Origin: Pontibacter mangrovi
GTDB taxonomy: Bacteria > Bacteroidota > Bacteroidia > Cytophagales > Hymenobacteraceae
Length of the DNA stretch: 64,000 bases
Assembly: GCF_006385705.1 (NCBI RefSeq)
Contig: NZ_VFRQ01000014.1
Span: forward strand, 1-64,000
Reading direction: 5' to 3'
Part shown: positions 1 through 6,725 of the stretch, piece after piece
How the letters are laid out: every line of letters begins with the position of its first letter
Numbering within the stretch: position 1 is the stretch's first letter
Translations under genes and position numbers: made by a program
Notes under the pieces: model-generated
What the model saw: the letters and a program-made list of their open reading frames with translations, nothing else
Database searches by the model: none
What the model was told of the DNA's origin: nothing

Positions 1-105
1 CTTTTGCCATTGTTAAATCCGGTATTCCGTATCAGGCTGAGTTCTCTAAAACTTCTCCTCAATTCGCTTGACTTTTAACAGAGTTCATGTTGGCACAATT
101 GTTTT

Positions 106-672
106 TTAAGCGACAGGAGCAAGTATCTTTTCTGGCACCACCCATTTCCCCTTCACTTTTGTTATTCTTAGCGTCCCACCATCAGACGCCATGTCTCCAG
201 ACCACTTTCTGTAGTAAAGTATATCTTCGGTAAATTTTGAATTAAAGAGAACTCTCGATAGCGTGAACCATTTATACATACACTCTTCACCTTCTTGCAG
301 GTCCAAGCGGATGGGCTGCTGTAGCTTCTCTTCTGCCGCAGGGGTAAATCTATACTTGGGGAAATCTTCTAACCTTGTAATATAGTGCGGTCGCTCTTCT
401 AACGCTACTGTGACGAACTCTTCTAAAGGCTCTTCCTCCTTTCCGCTGTTATCTATAGCCTCCAAATTCTTATAAAGAAAGAAGACAGCCTGCTCAGCAT
501 TTTGCTCCCTTAACTTTTTATAGTAGAATGTAGTGTCCGCAATTTCATTAAACACATCATTGTAAGCCCTTAATTCTTCCTGATAATACTTATCAGATTC
601 TACAAGAGATTCTTCTTCTGTACATCCAACCAAAGTTAGCATGACTAAAACTGCTGCAATTATCTGTTTCAT
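106..672 (-). CDS. Cassette 1: putative lipoprotein of unknown function
   Basis: A 188-residue protein with a lipoprotein signal: a hydrophobic stretch from residue 4 to 15, then a lipobox ending in Cys17 (LTLVGC). It is therefore probably anchored in a membrane on the outside of the cytoplasm. The mature part is charged, mostly helical in appearance at the N-terminal half, and I do not recognise a family. The start codon lies 16 bp from the TGCCAAC core and the stop 10 bp from GTTGGCA, so the gene fills one cassette. No promoter of its own is evident, as expected for a cassette gene read from the head of an array. It is the last cassette visible in the window. Confidence 0.75.
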   Translation of the reverse strand: MKQIIAAVLVMLTLVGCTEEESLVESDKYYQEELRAYNDVFNEIADTTFYYKKLREQNAEQAVFFLYKNLEAIDNSGKEEEPLEEFVTVALEERPHYITRLEDFPKYRFTPAAEEKLQQPIRLDLQEGEECMYKWFTLSRVLFNSKFTEDILYYRKWSGDMASDGGTLRITKVKGKWVVPEKILAPVA

Positions 673-688
673 TCATCTATTACATTTT

Positions 689-742
689 TGCCAACGTACT
701 TGGCCATAAGGCGGCGTAGCTGGCTTATGGGTGTGGTTACCT
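689..742 (-). repeat. attC-like site A (54 bp)
   Basis: Outer cores are TGCCAAC (689-695) and GTTACCT (736-742). The inner stem is CCATAAG (704-710) with CTTATGG (724-730), with a 13-nt loop containing GGCGTAGCT. It is closely related to sites B and G, sharing AACGTACT and the same central nine bases. It separates cassettes 1 and 2. Confidence 0.85.
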
Positions 743-752
743 TTTAGTGCTT

Positions 753-1559
753 TTACCTGTGGGTGAATCTTAGTAATTCTTTCACATACATGTCTCCAAA
801 GCTATCTTTGGTCATTGCCATAAAGCCTTCGGTGTGGTTGCCGCTATGTTTCAAAGTTTCTCTGTTACTCCTTTGCTGAGCAATTTTCTCGCTTTCTTCT
901 ACTGTCGTAAACTCGTCTTTCTCACCTGACACAAGGAGCATGTCGCACTTTATTCTTTTCAATTGCGAGGTATAGTTGCCAGCGACTTTTGGCAAGACAA
1001 TATCTCTATCCTTTAACACCTTTATCTTTGCCACATAGGCAGGAGGGTCATAAACATACCCTTCTCCTATCAGGAAGTCCGCTTTCTCATGTTGCAGGGC
1101 AAGGGTAGCAACGATAGTGCCCATAGAGAATGCCAGCACACCAGTTCTGTTTCCCTTGATGTTTTTTTTCGTCCACCCCAACACAGACTGAAGGTCAGTG
1201 GCAAACTCATTGTAGTAGAGGTTAAGCGGGTTAATTTCAAAATCTGAGCTTTTCCCAAAGCCCCTATAGTCGTAGGCAATCACAGTGAAACCATTATCTG
1301 ATAGAGCTTTGATATGGTAGAGCCAATAGGACATGTTGCCGCTGTCAGCATAAGTCAGCACCAAGGTTGTCTTTTTGTCTTTCCCCGCAGCTGGCTTAAT
1401 TACCCAAGTATTGATTAAATACCCATCCGCAGTTTTTATCACCTGCTGTTCATAGTTCATCCCTAAGCTGTCTGGCGTGGCTACATATTCCCTAACTGGT
1501 TTTATTGCATAACAGTCGAGGGAAAACAGCAAGACAAAAACTAAAAGTATGTTTTTCAT
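753..1559 (-). CDS. Cassette 2: secreted alpha/beta-hydrolase
   Basis: A 268-residue protein with a signal peptide (residues 1-18) and an alpha/beta-hydrolase fold. The nucleophile elbow AFSMGT puts the catalytic Ser at 145, the acid is probably Asp215 (SGEKDE) and the His is His242 (SGNH). YDYRGFGKS near residue 97-104 is the usual loop after strand 4 of serine hydrolases in the BAAT/dienelactone-hydrolase-like group. The substrate cannot be read from sequence; an esterase or peptidase acting in the periplasm is likely. Its cassette boundaries match over nine bases (736-744 and 1575-1583). The elbow begins with Ala instead of the first Gly of GxSxG, which is tolerated in this superfamily. 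Confidence 0.85.
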   Translation of the reverse strand: MKNILLVFVLLFSLDCYAIKPVREYVATPDSLGMNYEQQVIKTADGYLINTWVIKPAAGKDKKTTLVLTYADSGNMSYWLYHIKALSDNGFTVIAYDYRGFGKSSDFEINPLNLYYNEFATDLQSVLGWTKKNIKGNRTGVLAFSMGTIVATLALQHEKADFLIGEGYVYDPPAYVAKIKVLKDRDIVLPKVAGNYTSQLKRIKCDMLLVSGEKDEFTTVEESEKIAQQRSNRETLKHSGNHTEGFMAMTKDSFGDMYVKELLRFTHR

Positions 1560-1576
1560 TTTATGGTTGGTATTAA

Positions 1577-1630
1577 AGGTAACGTACTGGCCTAAACTGT
1601 GGCGTAGCTAAAGTTTAGGTGTTGTTCTGT
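1577..1630 (-). repeat. attC-like site B (54 bp)
   Basis: Cores are AGGTAAC (1577-1583) and GTTCTGT (1624-1630). The inner stem CCTAAACT (1591-1598) pairs perfectly with AGTTTAGG (1612-1619) around the 13-nt loop GTGGCGTAGCTAA. The stop codon of cassette 3 lies inside this site. The loop and stem are nearly identical to site G 2.8 kb away although the cores differ. Confidence 0.87.
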
Positions 1631-2072
1631 GAAGTTTTGCTTCATTTACTAACTCAGTTAATTTCTCTAATTCTGTTTTATCTGCTATAGGCCAGTTCTG
1701 CGAAACATATTGATTATCAGCAAATTTTTTAATCGCACGATAAACTGGCGAAATCAGAGATTCGAAACTTCCGTTTGTTTTAAATACTATTTCCCTGTCA
1801 GAGTTTTCTGACTTCGCAAAAGATATGTTCAATGTGTACTCGCCACTAAATTTTTCAAATTCAAAATAGTAACCTTCAGGCTCTAAATGCCACCACACTT
1901 CTGCTTTTATTCCTTGGATTACACTTCTCAAAGATGAAATCAATTGGTCTATCGGATTTGCGGGAACGCCAGAAGCATTAAATTCTAACCTGAAACTATT
2001 GAAAGCTATTTTAACAGGTAGCCAACCATGTTCTGGTATACCAAATTCTATACTTAACTTTTCATTTTTCAT
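1608..2072 (-). CDS. Cassette 3: unknown 154-residue cytoplasmic protein
   Basis: No signal peptide, membrane segment or family motif is recognised. The sequence has amphipathic beta-rich stretches and several Trp residues (EVWWHLEPEGYYFEFEKF around 59-76), followed by a polar tail, which gives the look of a small soluble alpha/beta protein. The start lies 11 bp from the CACAGAAC core. The stop codon is inside site B, so the last residues (about TTPKL) are encoded by the recombination site itself; exchanging the downstream cassette would leave this tail unchanged because the site travels with the gene. Confidence 0.7.
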   Translation of the reverse strand: MKNEKLSIEFGIPEHGWLPVKIAFNSFRLEFNASGVPANPIDQLISSLRSVIQGIKAEVWWHLEPEGYYFEFEKFSGEYTLNISFAKSENSDREIVFKTNGSFESLISPVYRAIKKFADNQYVSQNWPIADKTELEKLTELVNEAKLHRTTPKL

Positions 2073-2084
2073 ACTTCAAATTAC

Positions 2085-2214
2085 ACAGAACGGTTTGCAT
2101 ATGGCTTGTGGCGGTTTCGAAGCACTTTCTAGTCCACCGAAACCAAAGCTTGCTACGGAGCGGAAACCTTGCTGGTAGCCGTCAACCCGCCATAAGCTAT
2201 ATGCTTTGTTGTGG
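2085..2214 (-). repeat. attC-like site C (130 bp, long terminal loop)
   Basis: Cores are ACAGAAC (2085-2091) and GTTGTGG (2208-2214). An 18-bp arm at 2097-2114 pairs with 2187-2204 at 16 of 18 positions. The 72-nt region between holds a further nested stem, GGTTTCG (2113-2119) with CGAAACC (2138-2144). This is the longest site and matches the way attC sites vary mainly in their terminal loop. Confidence 0.85.
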
Positions 2215-2239
2215 GTAGTGTTTTTTATTTTTTCTTCTG

Positions 2240-2677
2240 TCATAAATAGTCGAAATACCGAATTTGCCAAGTAGGTATATCTTCGAATTGTCCGTCATAT
2301 TCCTTGTCAAGATCGTCATAGCTTACATAAATGAAGGTGTGTCGTTCGAGAATCTCCTTGATAGTCGAAATAGTTTCGGCTGAATACTCTTCTTCAAAGT
2401 TAATTGTCGCGAGTCCACCAAAGTTGCTGATTCGAACTGAGTAACCGAGATTAGGCCTAGGTTTCAGAACTAATTCATGAGGAATTCGAATGTCACAATA
2501 GAAACTTGCATCTTGAACTTGGTTGTCGATTTTAAAAGTCAGTCCAAAGTACTGTTCGAGTTCATTTGTCATTTTAGCAACTCGGTTCACTAAGGTTTCA
2601 TAGTCGAATTTTGACGGTGTTTCAAATCGATCTTGCTCGTCAAATTCTAGCAATATGTTTCTTGTCTCGGTTTTCAT
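2240..2677 (-). CDS. Cassette 4: unknown 145-residue acidic protein
   Basis: A small soluble protein rich in Asp, Glu and aromatic residues, with no signal peptide and no membrane segment. The C-terminal third (YVSYDDLDKEYDG, then IPTWQIRYFDYL) is strongly acidic and aromatic. This composition and size resemble immunity-type proteins often found in Bacteroidota accessory DNA, but that is only an impression; no family is recognised. The cassette core is the longest matched pair of the array, TACCCACAAC (2685-2694) with GTTGTGGGTA (2208-2217), and the match extends to 13 of 14 bases. Confidence 0.72.
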   Translation of the reverse strand: MKTETRNILLEFDEQDRFETPSKFDYETLVNRVAKMTNELEQYFGLTFKIDNQVQDASFYCDIRIPHELVLKPRPNLGYSVRISNFGGLATINFEEEYSAETISTIKEILERHTFIYVSYDDLDKEYDGQFEDIPTWQIRYFDYL

Positions 2678-2687
2678 TTTACATTAC

Positions 2688-2737
2688 CCACAACGGTTTT
2701 GCTATGGTGCGTTTATGCACTATAGGTAGTGTTGGGC
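2688..2737 (-). repeat. attC-like site D (50 bp)
   Basis: Cores are CCACAAC (2688-2694) and GTTGGGC (2731-2737). The inner stem CTATGGTGC (2702-2710) pairs with GCACTATAG (2717-2725) with one mismatch and a 6-nt loop. GTTGGGC is the only core here that fully fits the classical integron consensus GTTRRRY. Confidence 0.85.
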
Positions 2738-2747
2738 GCTGATTTGT

Positions 2748-3449
2748 TTAGTATACTTTGGTCGTATCATTGCCAATGAGGAAAATTCCTTGCCTATTGT
2801 ATGCCCATTTCCTTTCTTGTGAGTCAGTCACTACTGTTGTTCTTGAAGGTGGGGTGCTGCTGTTTTCTTTGCCTAGGCTCACAGAATCTATAGGTGTCCA
2901 GCTCAGCGTTGGGTTAACATCTTTTAGTTGAAACACTTTTCCTTCATAATCAACAATGCTTAGTGGCTGTTTTGGCTGTGAGTAAAAGGTCTTAGGGAAA
3001 ACGTTCCTGGTGTCTAATTCAAATTTAGTCCAGCTTTTCCCTAAATTACTTGAGAGGTAAAGAAAGCAAAAGTCAGCTTCATGAATGCCCATCCAGCTCT
3101 TTAGTCCCCATAATTGCCCTGTGTTGTCAAGAGTTAGTTCGTTTATACGTCCAGGAGATTCTATTTCTTTCCATGTCTTTCCAGCATCTGTTGTCAATAC
3201 CAATCCATTGTACTGTGTTGCGGCAATCAGTGTGTCCTCAGCTATTGGAAGCAAATCGTAAGTCGAAGAAGGATACATCTTTTTACCCAACTCCCATATT
3301 CGGTCCTGCTCTTCGATTCTTCTTTGTTTCCTTTCTTCACTGCCATACTCAATAAGCTTAGAACTAATCTTATCATCATCGTTTTTCTTTTCGCTACTAC
3401 AGCTCAAGAAAAGCAAAGAGGCGCAAACAACTAAATAACCTACTTTCAT
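2748..3449 (-). CDS. Cassette 5: lipoprotein with Asp-box (BNR/sialidase-type) repeats
   Basis: Starting at the ATG at 3449 gives a 233-residue lipoprotein with signal MKVGYLVVCASLLFLSC and lipobox Cys. The upstream in-frame ATG at 3467 would lie inside the cassette core, so the downstream one is preferred; it sits 11 bp from the core like the other cassettes. Two Asp-box motifs are visible (TTDAGKTW and SSNLGKSW), the turns typical of beta-propeller blades in sialidases and Ycf48-like proteins. The chain is too short for a full six-bladed propeller. Enzymatic activity cannot be claimed; a membrane-anchored binding protein is plausible. Confidence 0.75.
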   Translation of the reverse strand: MKVGYLVVCASLLFLSCSSEKKNDDDKISSKLIEYGSEERKQRRIEEQDRIWELGKKMYPSSTYDLLPIAEDTLIAATQYNGLVLTTDAGKTWKEIESPGRINELTLDNTGQLWGLKSWMGIHEADFCFLYLSSNLGKSWTKFELDTRNVFPKTFYSQPKQPLSIVDYEGKVFQLKDVNPTLSWTPIDSVSLGKENSSTPPSRTTVVTDSQERKWAYNRQGIFLIGNDTTKVY

Positions 3450-3461
3450 AATTGAATTTAC

Positions 3462-3525
3462 GCCCAACGGCCGCGTGCTTAAGATGCCGAAGCGCTAGCA
3501 AGGTAACTTAAGCATTGTGTTGTAC
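3462..3525 (-). repeat. attC-like site E (64 bp)
   Basis: Cores are GCCCAAC (3462-3468) and GTTGTAC (3519-3525). The inner stem TGCTTAAG (3476-3483) pairs perfectly with CTTAAGCA (3507-3514). The loop contains GCTAGCAAGGT, similar to the loop of site F (GCGAGCAAGGT). Confidence 0.85.
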
Positions 3526-3534
3526 TTCGTAGTT

Positions 3535-3924
3535 TTAATCTATTCCTTCCGTTTTACTGCCCCAGAACTTGTCCAGCTCTCGGCAGAACTCATAAGACTT
3601 CGGCTTTAGTCTGGATGTAAATCTGGTCAAAGTTATTTTCCTGTCTCCACTTCTGTTCGTAATATTTTCCAAGAAGAAGAATTTGATGGCATAATTTACA
3701 TCGTCATTCCCTTCTGTTATCATTTGTTCAGCAAAATTCACGAGTTTTTCAATTTCTTCATCTGTGCCTTTTGCTATAACATCAAGGGCAAAATGGGAAA
3801 ATTCAGCCATGTCCATTCCAAAAGGATTTTCCCTTTTCCAGAATTTAACATGTTCTTCATACTGGCTTTTGAAAGCAGGGAAGAGAGTCAGCATTGAAGT
3901 TATACTTGTTTTCTCATCTACCAT
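3535..3924 (-). CDS. Cassette 6: unknown 129-residue helical protein
   Basis: A soluble, mostly helical protein without signal peptide or membrane segment. Notable pieces are an aromatic N-terminal half (HVKFWKRENPFGMDMAEF), an acidic helix with EEIEKLVNFAEQM, and a basic segment around DRKITLTRFTSRLKPKSYEF. It resembles small helical proteins of unknown function found near polymorphic toxin loci in Bacteroidota, but no named family is recognised. The stop lies 6 bp from the GTTGTACTTC core and the start 19 bp from GAAGTACAAC; this ten-base match at both ends is exact. Confidence 0.72.
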   Translation of the reverse strand: MVDEKTSITSMLTLFPAFKSQYEEHVKFWKRENPFGMDMAEFSHFALDVIAKGTDEEIEKLVNFAEQMITEGNDDVNYAIKFFFLENITNRSGDRKITLTRFTSRLKPKSYEFCRELDKFWGSKTEGID

Positions 3925-3946
3925 ACTTTCTATTAATTTCTATGAA

Positions 3947-4014
3947 GTACAACGGGCCGCGTACATAAAGCGAGCAAGGTGTAACCGCAGATTGGTTTAT
4001 GTGCAGGGTTATGC
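3947..4014 (-). repeat. attC-like site F (68 bp)
   Basis: Cores are GTACAAC (3947-3953) and GTTATGC (4008-4014). The inner stem GTACATAAA (3961-3969) pairs with TTTATGTGC (3996-4004) with one G-T pair. The loop resembles that of site E. Confidence 0.85.
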
Positions 4015-4018
4015 TAAG

Positions 4019-4330
4019 TTATTCTTTTACAATCTTGAATGACTCTGCTTCAATCGATATAGTATCACCACTCTGCATTTCTACTTCAAGTCTGTTCCCC
4101 TTCTTTACAACTTCATTTATTGAGCAACTTCTTCCCCAAGGGCTTTTCATTGGGCATGTGAAGGAACTTACTTGTTCAGCTATAATAGAAATAGCTTCTG
4201 TTTCTGGAAAGTAAAGTTCTGCCGTTGTTATTCTTATTACTACAGATTCTTTTTTCCTGTCAATCAGAATGTCTTTTACTATTGAGTCATGCAGTTGCTC
4301 CTGTTCAATAATCAATTCTGATTCTTCCAT
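4019..4330 (-). CDS. Cassette 7: unknown 103-residue protein
   Basis: A small beta-rich acidic protein. Regular alternation of hydrophobic and charged residues (SVVIRITTAELYF, RLEVEMQSGDTISIEAESFKIV) suggests a compact beta-barrel or sandwich. There are two Cys residues (TCPMKSPWGRSC) separated by ten residues in a loop with a conserved-looking PWGR. No signal peptide and no recognised family. The stop lies one base from the GTTATGCTAA core (4008-4017) and the start 11 bp from TTAGCATAAC, making this the tightest gene-to-site fit of the array. Confidence 0.72.
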   Translation of the reverse strand: MEESELIIEQEQLHDSIVKDILIDRKKESVVIRITTAELYFPETEAISIIAEQVSSFTCPMKSPWGRSCSINEVVKKGNRLEVEMQSGDTISIEAESFKIVKE

Positions 4331-4344
4331 TTATTAAAAATTTA

Positions 4345-4398
4345 GCATAACGTACTTGGCTAAACTGTGGCGTAGCTAAAGTTTAGGTGTGGTTAGTC
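4345..4398 (-). repeat. attC-like site G (54 bp)
   Basis: Cores are GCATAAC (4345-4351) and GTTAGTC (4392-4398). The stem CTAAACT (4360-4366) pairs perfectly with AGTTTAG (4380-4386), loop GTGGCGTAGCTAA. It is nearly identical to site B and close to site A. The stop codon of cassette 8 is inside its core. Confidence 0.87.
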
Positions 4399-5085
4399 TG
4401 ATTTCTTTTTTATGATTTCTTGCCACTTTTTAACAGTACTTGTATACTTGTTAAAGTCAGTCCATTCGTTCCCAGAGCTGTAGTCATAGCTTTGGTAGAA
4501 AGCAGAATCATTTAGTATCCTAATTTCTATTTCTTTATTATGGATCGGTGAATATCGTCCTGAAATAAAACCTTCAATATTCTTTCCATTGACTTTGAAT
4601 TTAAGCTTTATGCCTGTATCGTAAGGGTACTCAATGCGGGCACAGTAACAATGGAAAGTTTCCTTATCGCCAGGTTCTAGTTTAGAGAGTCTAAATGATT
4701 CATTATTCCTAGCTTCAACTTCAAGTTCTGTAACTGGGAGCTCTGAGTAATTTGAAAAAGCAAGTTCTACCTTGTTGGAATGTACTCTGAATGAATAGAA
4801 TATTATCAAATGAAAGATAATGGTAAAGCCAAAGAGTTTAGCTGAGAACGCCCAAACAGAATTCTTCTTTATGCGCTTGACTCTTGCTAACAAAATTATT
4901 GCCCAAACTAGCAGGCTCGGCGCAACAAAAAATACAAGGGAATAAATGTATAGGTAGCCGACCCAAACCCACAAAGCAGAGATTGTTCCTTCATACCAAA
5001 ATGTCTCAACTAAATAAGCAACAAGAAATGCCACGCTAATCAAGACATTCAAAGAAGCGATCGCTATAGATGCATTTCTATTCAT
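4393..5085 (-). CDS. Cassette 8: membrane protein of unknown function
   Basis: A 230-residue protein with three apparent membrane segments in the first half (about 8-28, 38-67 as one long or two short, and 84-101), then a roughly 125-residue soluble domain rich in beta strands and aromatic residues. The soluble part (VELAFSNYSELPVTELEVEARN and onward) has the look of an Ig-like or lipocalin-like domain outside the membrane. The family is not recognised. It is the first cassette after the recombinase, hence the most recently inserted if the array grows at its head as integrons do. The stop codon TAA (4393-4395) overlaps the GTTAGTC core. Confidence 0.75.
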   Translation of the reverse strand: MNRNASIAIASLNVLISVAFLVAYLVETFWYEGTISALWVWVGYLYIYSLVFFVAPSLLVWAIILLARVKRIKKNSVWAFSAKLFGFTIIFHLIIFYSFRVHSNKVELAFSNYSELPVTELEVEARNNESFRLSKLEPGDKETFHCYCARIEYPYDTGIKLKFKVNGKNIEGFISGRYSPIHNKEIEIRILNDSAFYQSYDYSSGNEWTDFNKYTSTVKKWQEIIKKKSD

Positions 5086-5097
5086 AATTTGAATTAA

Positions 5098-5136
5098 GAC
5101 TAACTATAGTGTATAAGGAGTTATTCCGGTTATTGG
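5098..5136 (-). other. Candidate attI-like integration site at the array head
   Basis: The recombinase-proximal boundary of cassette 8 is GACTAAC (5098-5104), but it is followed by T rather than the G found after AAC at all seven complete sites, and no attC-like hairpin follows. Instead there are two direct copies of GTTATT (5120-5125 and 5129-5134) spaced nine bases apart, each with a short flanking CC or GG. Classical attI sites carry direct repeats for integrase binding next to the core. The assignment is inference from position. Confidence 0.4.
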
Positions 5137-5249
5137 CCCTTTAGCTGGAGTGTTCGAAGCATTTTCTTTACTACATCCAGGCATGTTTTGGCAGGGTGTC
5201 GGTTTCGGTTTCATCTTCTATACATTTCAAAGCTAAATATAGAACATTC

Positions 5250-6693
5250 CTATAAATTATCAAGCGGACTGACGATACTTTCCAGTCCGTGGCTGGTGAT
5301 GTGGGTGTAAATCTCGGTGGTCTTGCTGCTCTTGTGCCCCAGCAGCGACTGAATGTAGCGCAGGTTTGTGCCCTGCTCCAGCAAGTGCGTGGCAAAGGAG
5401 TGGCGCAGCGAGTGGGGCGTCACCTTCTTCTGCAGCCCCGCCTTTTGCACACAGCCCTTAAATACGTTGCGGATGCTGTCGGTGGTATACTGCCCGCCGT
5501 ACTGCCCTTCAAACAGCCACACTTTCGGCCTGTACTCCCTGTAGTAGGCCCTCAGGCTCTCGAGCAGTTTCTGCGAGAGCAGCGTGGTGCGGTCCTTCTT
5601 GCCCTTGCCCCCGCGTATGAGCAGCAGGTTTCTCTCTGACTGCACGTCCGTGATCTTTAGGTTGATGACCTCCCCAATCCGCAGCCCACCGGCGTAGAGC
5701 AGCTGCAGCAGGCAGCGGTGCTTTAGGTTGGCGGTAGCGGAGAGAATCCGCTGCACTTCCTGCTTGCTGAGCACGGTGGGCAGCCTGTCGGCCTTCTCGG
5801 GCCGCTCCACCTGGCTCAGGTCCATGGTGTGCCGGCCCAGCGTAAAATTTCACGGCATTAATGCTCTGGTTTACGAAAGAGTAGGAGTACTGCCGGCTCT
5901 GCACCATCTGCCGGTGGTAAGCGTTGATTTCATTCACAGAAAAAGTGTTGATTGTCTCCAGTCCCTGCACGCTGTGTCCGTTAAGAAAGCGCAGCAGAAG
6001 CGAGTGGTAAGTGCGGATCGTGTTTACGGAGTAGTTAAGCAGGTACAGCTTCTCCAGGTAGGGCAGCGGGCAGGTGATATAGCCGGCCGCCTTCCTATAG
6101 GTCTGCTCCCAGAGCCTGCGCAGGATGGTCATGTCATTTACCTTCATTGTGCCCGCGAGCCACACCTGCGCCGTGCCCTGCACATCGTCTAGCAGCTGGT
6201 GCAGGTTCGTAGCATCGGTGCTTAGGGCAAAGCACCTCGGCTCCTGCAGCCACTGGCAACAGGAGCTGCATCGCAGTGTTTTATAAATCAACTCATTATA
6301 AGGGAATGAAATTTGGATGAGTGATTTGCCCTCATGCTCCAGCGGCTGCAGGCGGATGATGGGGAGCTCAGGCAGCTTGGCCAGCGGATCAGACTGCAGG
6401 CTGCCGGATGTGACCACTGCGCCCATTGCTGGGCGAATTCGTTTGGGCCTGTTTAGATAACGCGTGTCCACCATCGCCACCCCCTGAAAGTGCCTGTGCA
6501 GCAGCTCAATTGCCTCCGGCGTTTTGTGCGTCACATAACACTTATACGTCTTGCTATACTTAACCATTTCGGCGCCTTTCAATAGTTTTGTAATGCGGTG
6601 ATCCGGCTTGTACCATAGGCGGATGAACTGCTTCCCCTCATGCTCGAGCGAGTTGAGGTACAGAACGGGAGCGGTATGGTAAGTCTGCTGCAT
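5250..6693 (-). pseudogene. Tyrosine recombinase of the cassette array, frameshifted
   Basis: Two overlapping frames make one protein of about 480 residues. The 5' frame (start 6693) has two copies of a 55-65-residue module beginning LEHEGK (residues 16 and 118) and a SAM-like core-binding domain (about 208-285). It then loses frame at the CTGGGCCGG run near 5834-5841; removing one base there joins it to the 3' frame. That frame, from the ATG at 5825, carries the whole catalytic domain: Arg49, Lys74, His138, Arg141, His164 and Tyr173 (numbering from that ATG). It ends SPLDNL, a tail resembling the SPLD ending of IntI proteins. The roughly 30-residue insert that distinguishes IntI between the Lys and HxxR motifs is absent. 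The gene points in the same direction as the cassettes, unlike most class 1 integrons. The frameshift could be real decay, a phase switch or a read error. Confidence 0.8.
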
Positions 6694-6725
6694 GGGGTCC
6701 GATGGTATTTTTGATCAAATGTAAA

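Larger units (their letters stand above)
89..5104 (-). mobile_element. Integron-like gene cassette array (8 cassettes, 7 complete attC-like sites)
   Basis: Eight minus-strand genes are each bounded by a matched pair of short cores. Read on the plus strand, the low end of each cassette starts GTTNNNN and the high end finishes with the exact reverse complement, NNNNAAC. Pairs seen: GTTGGCA/TGCCAAC (89, 689), GTTACCTTT/AAAGGTAAC (736, 1575), GTTCTGTG/CACAGAAC (1624, 2084), GTTGTGGGTA/TACCCACAAC (2208, 2685), GTTGGGCG/CGCCCAAC (2731, 3461), GTTGTACTTC/GAAGTACAAC (3519, 3944), GTTATGCTAA/TTAGCATAAC (4008, 4342), GTTAGTC/GACTAAC (4392, 5098). This is what a circular cassette inserted between G and TT of a GTT core would leave. 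Start codons lie 7-22 bp inside the core and stops lie close to or inside the next site. All genes point the same way, away from a tyrosine recombinase. No complete site is visible in bases 1-88, so the array may continue or decay beyond the window. Confidence 0.85.

Noticed and set aside
2076-2270. A 64-codon minus-strand frame ending in cassette 4
   Set aside because: It runs through attC-like site C and shares no features of a protein; the site explains the sequence.
106-5085. Toxin-antitoxin or named immunity functions for cassette genes
   Set aside because: Sizes and composition invite it, but no cassette protein shows a motif that supports a named toxin, antitoxin or immunity family.
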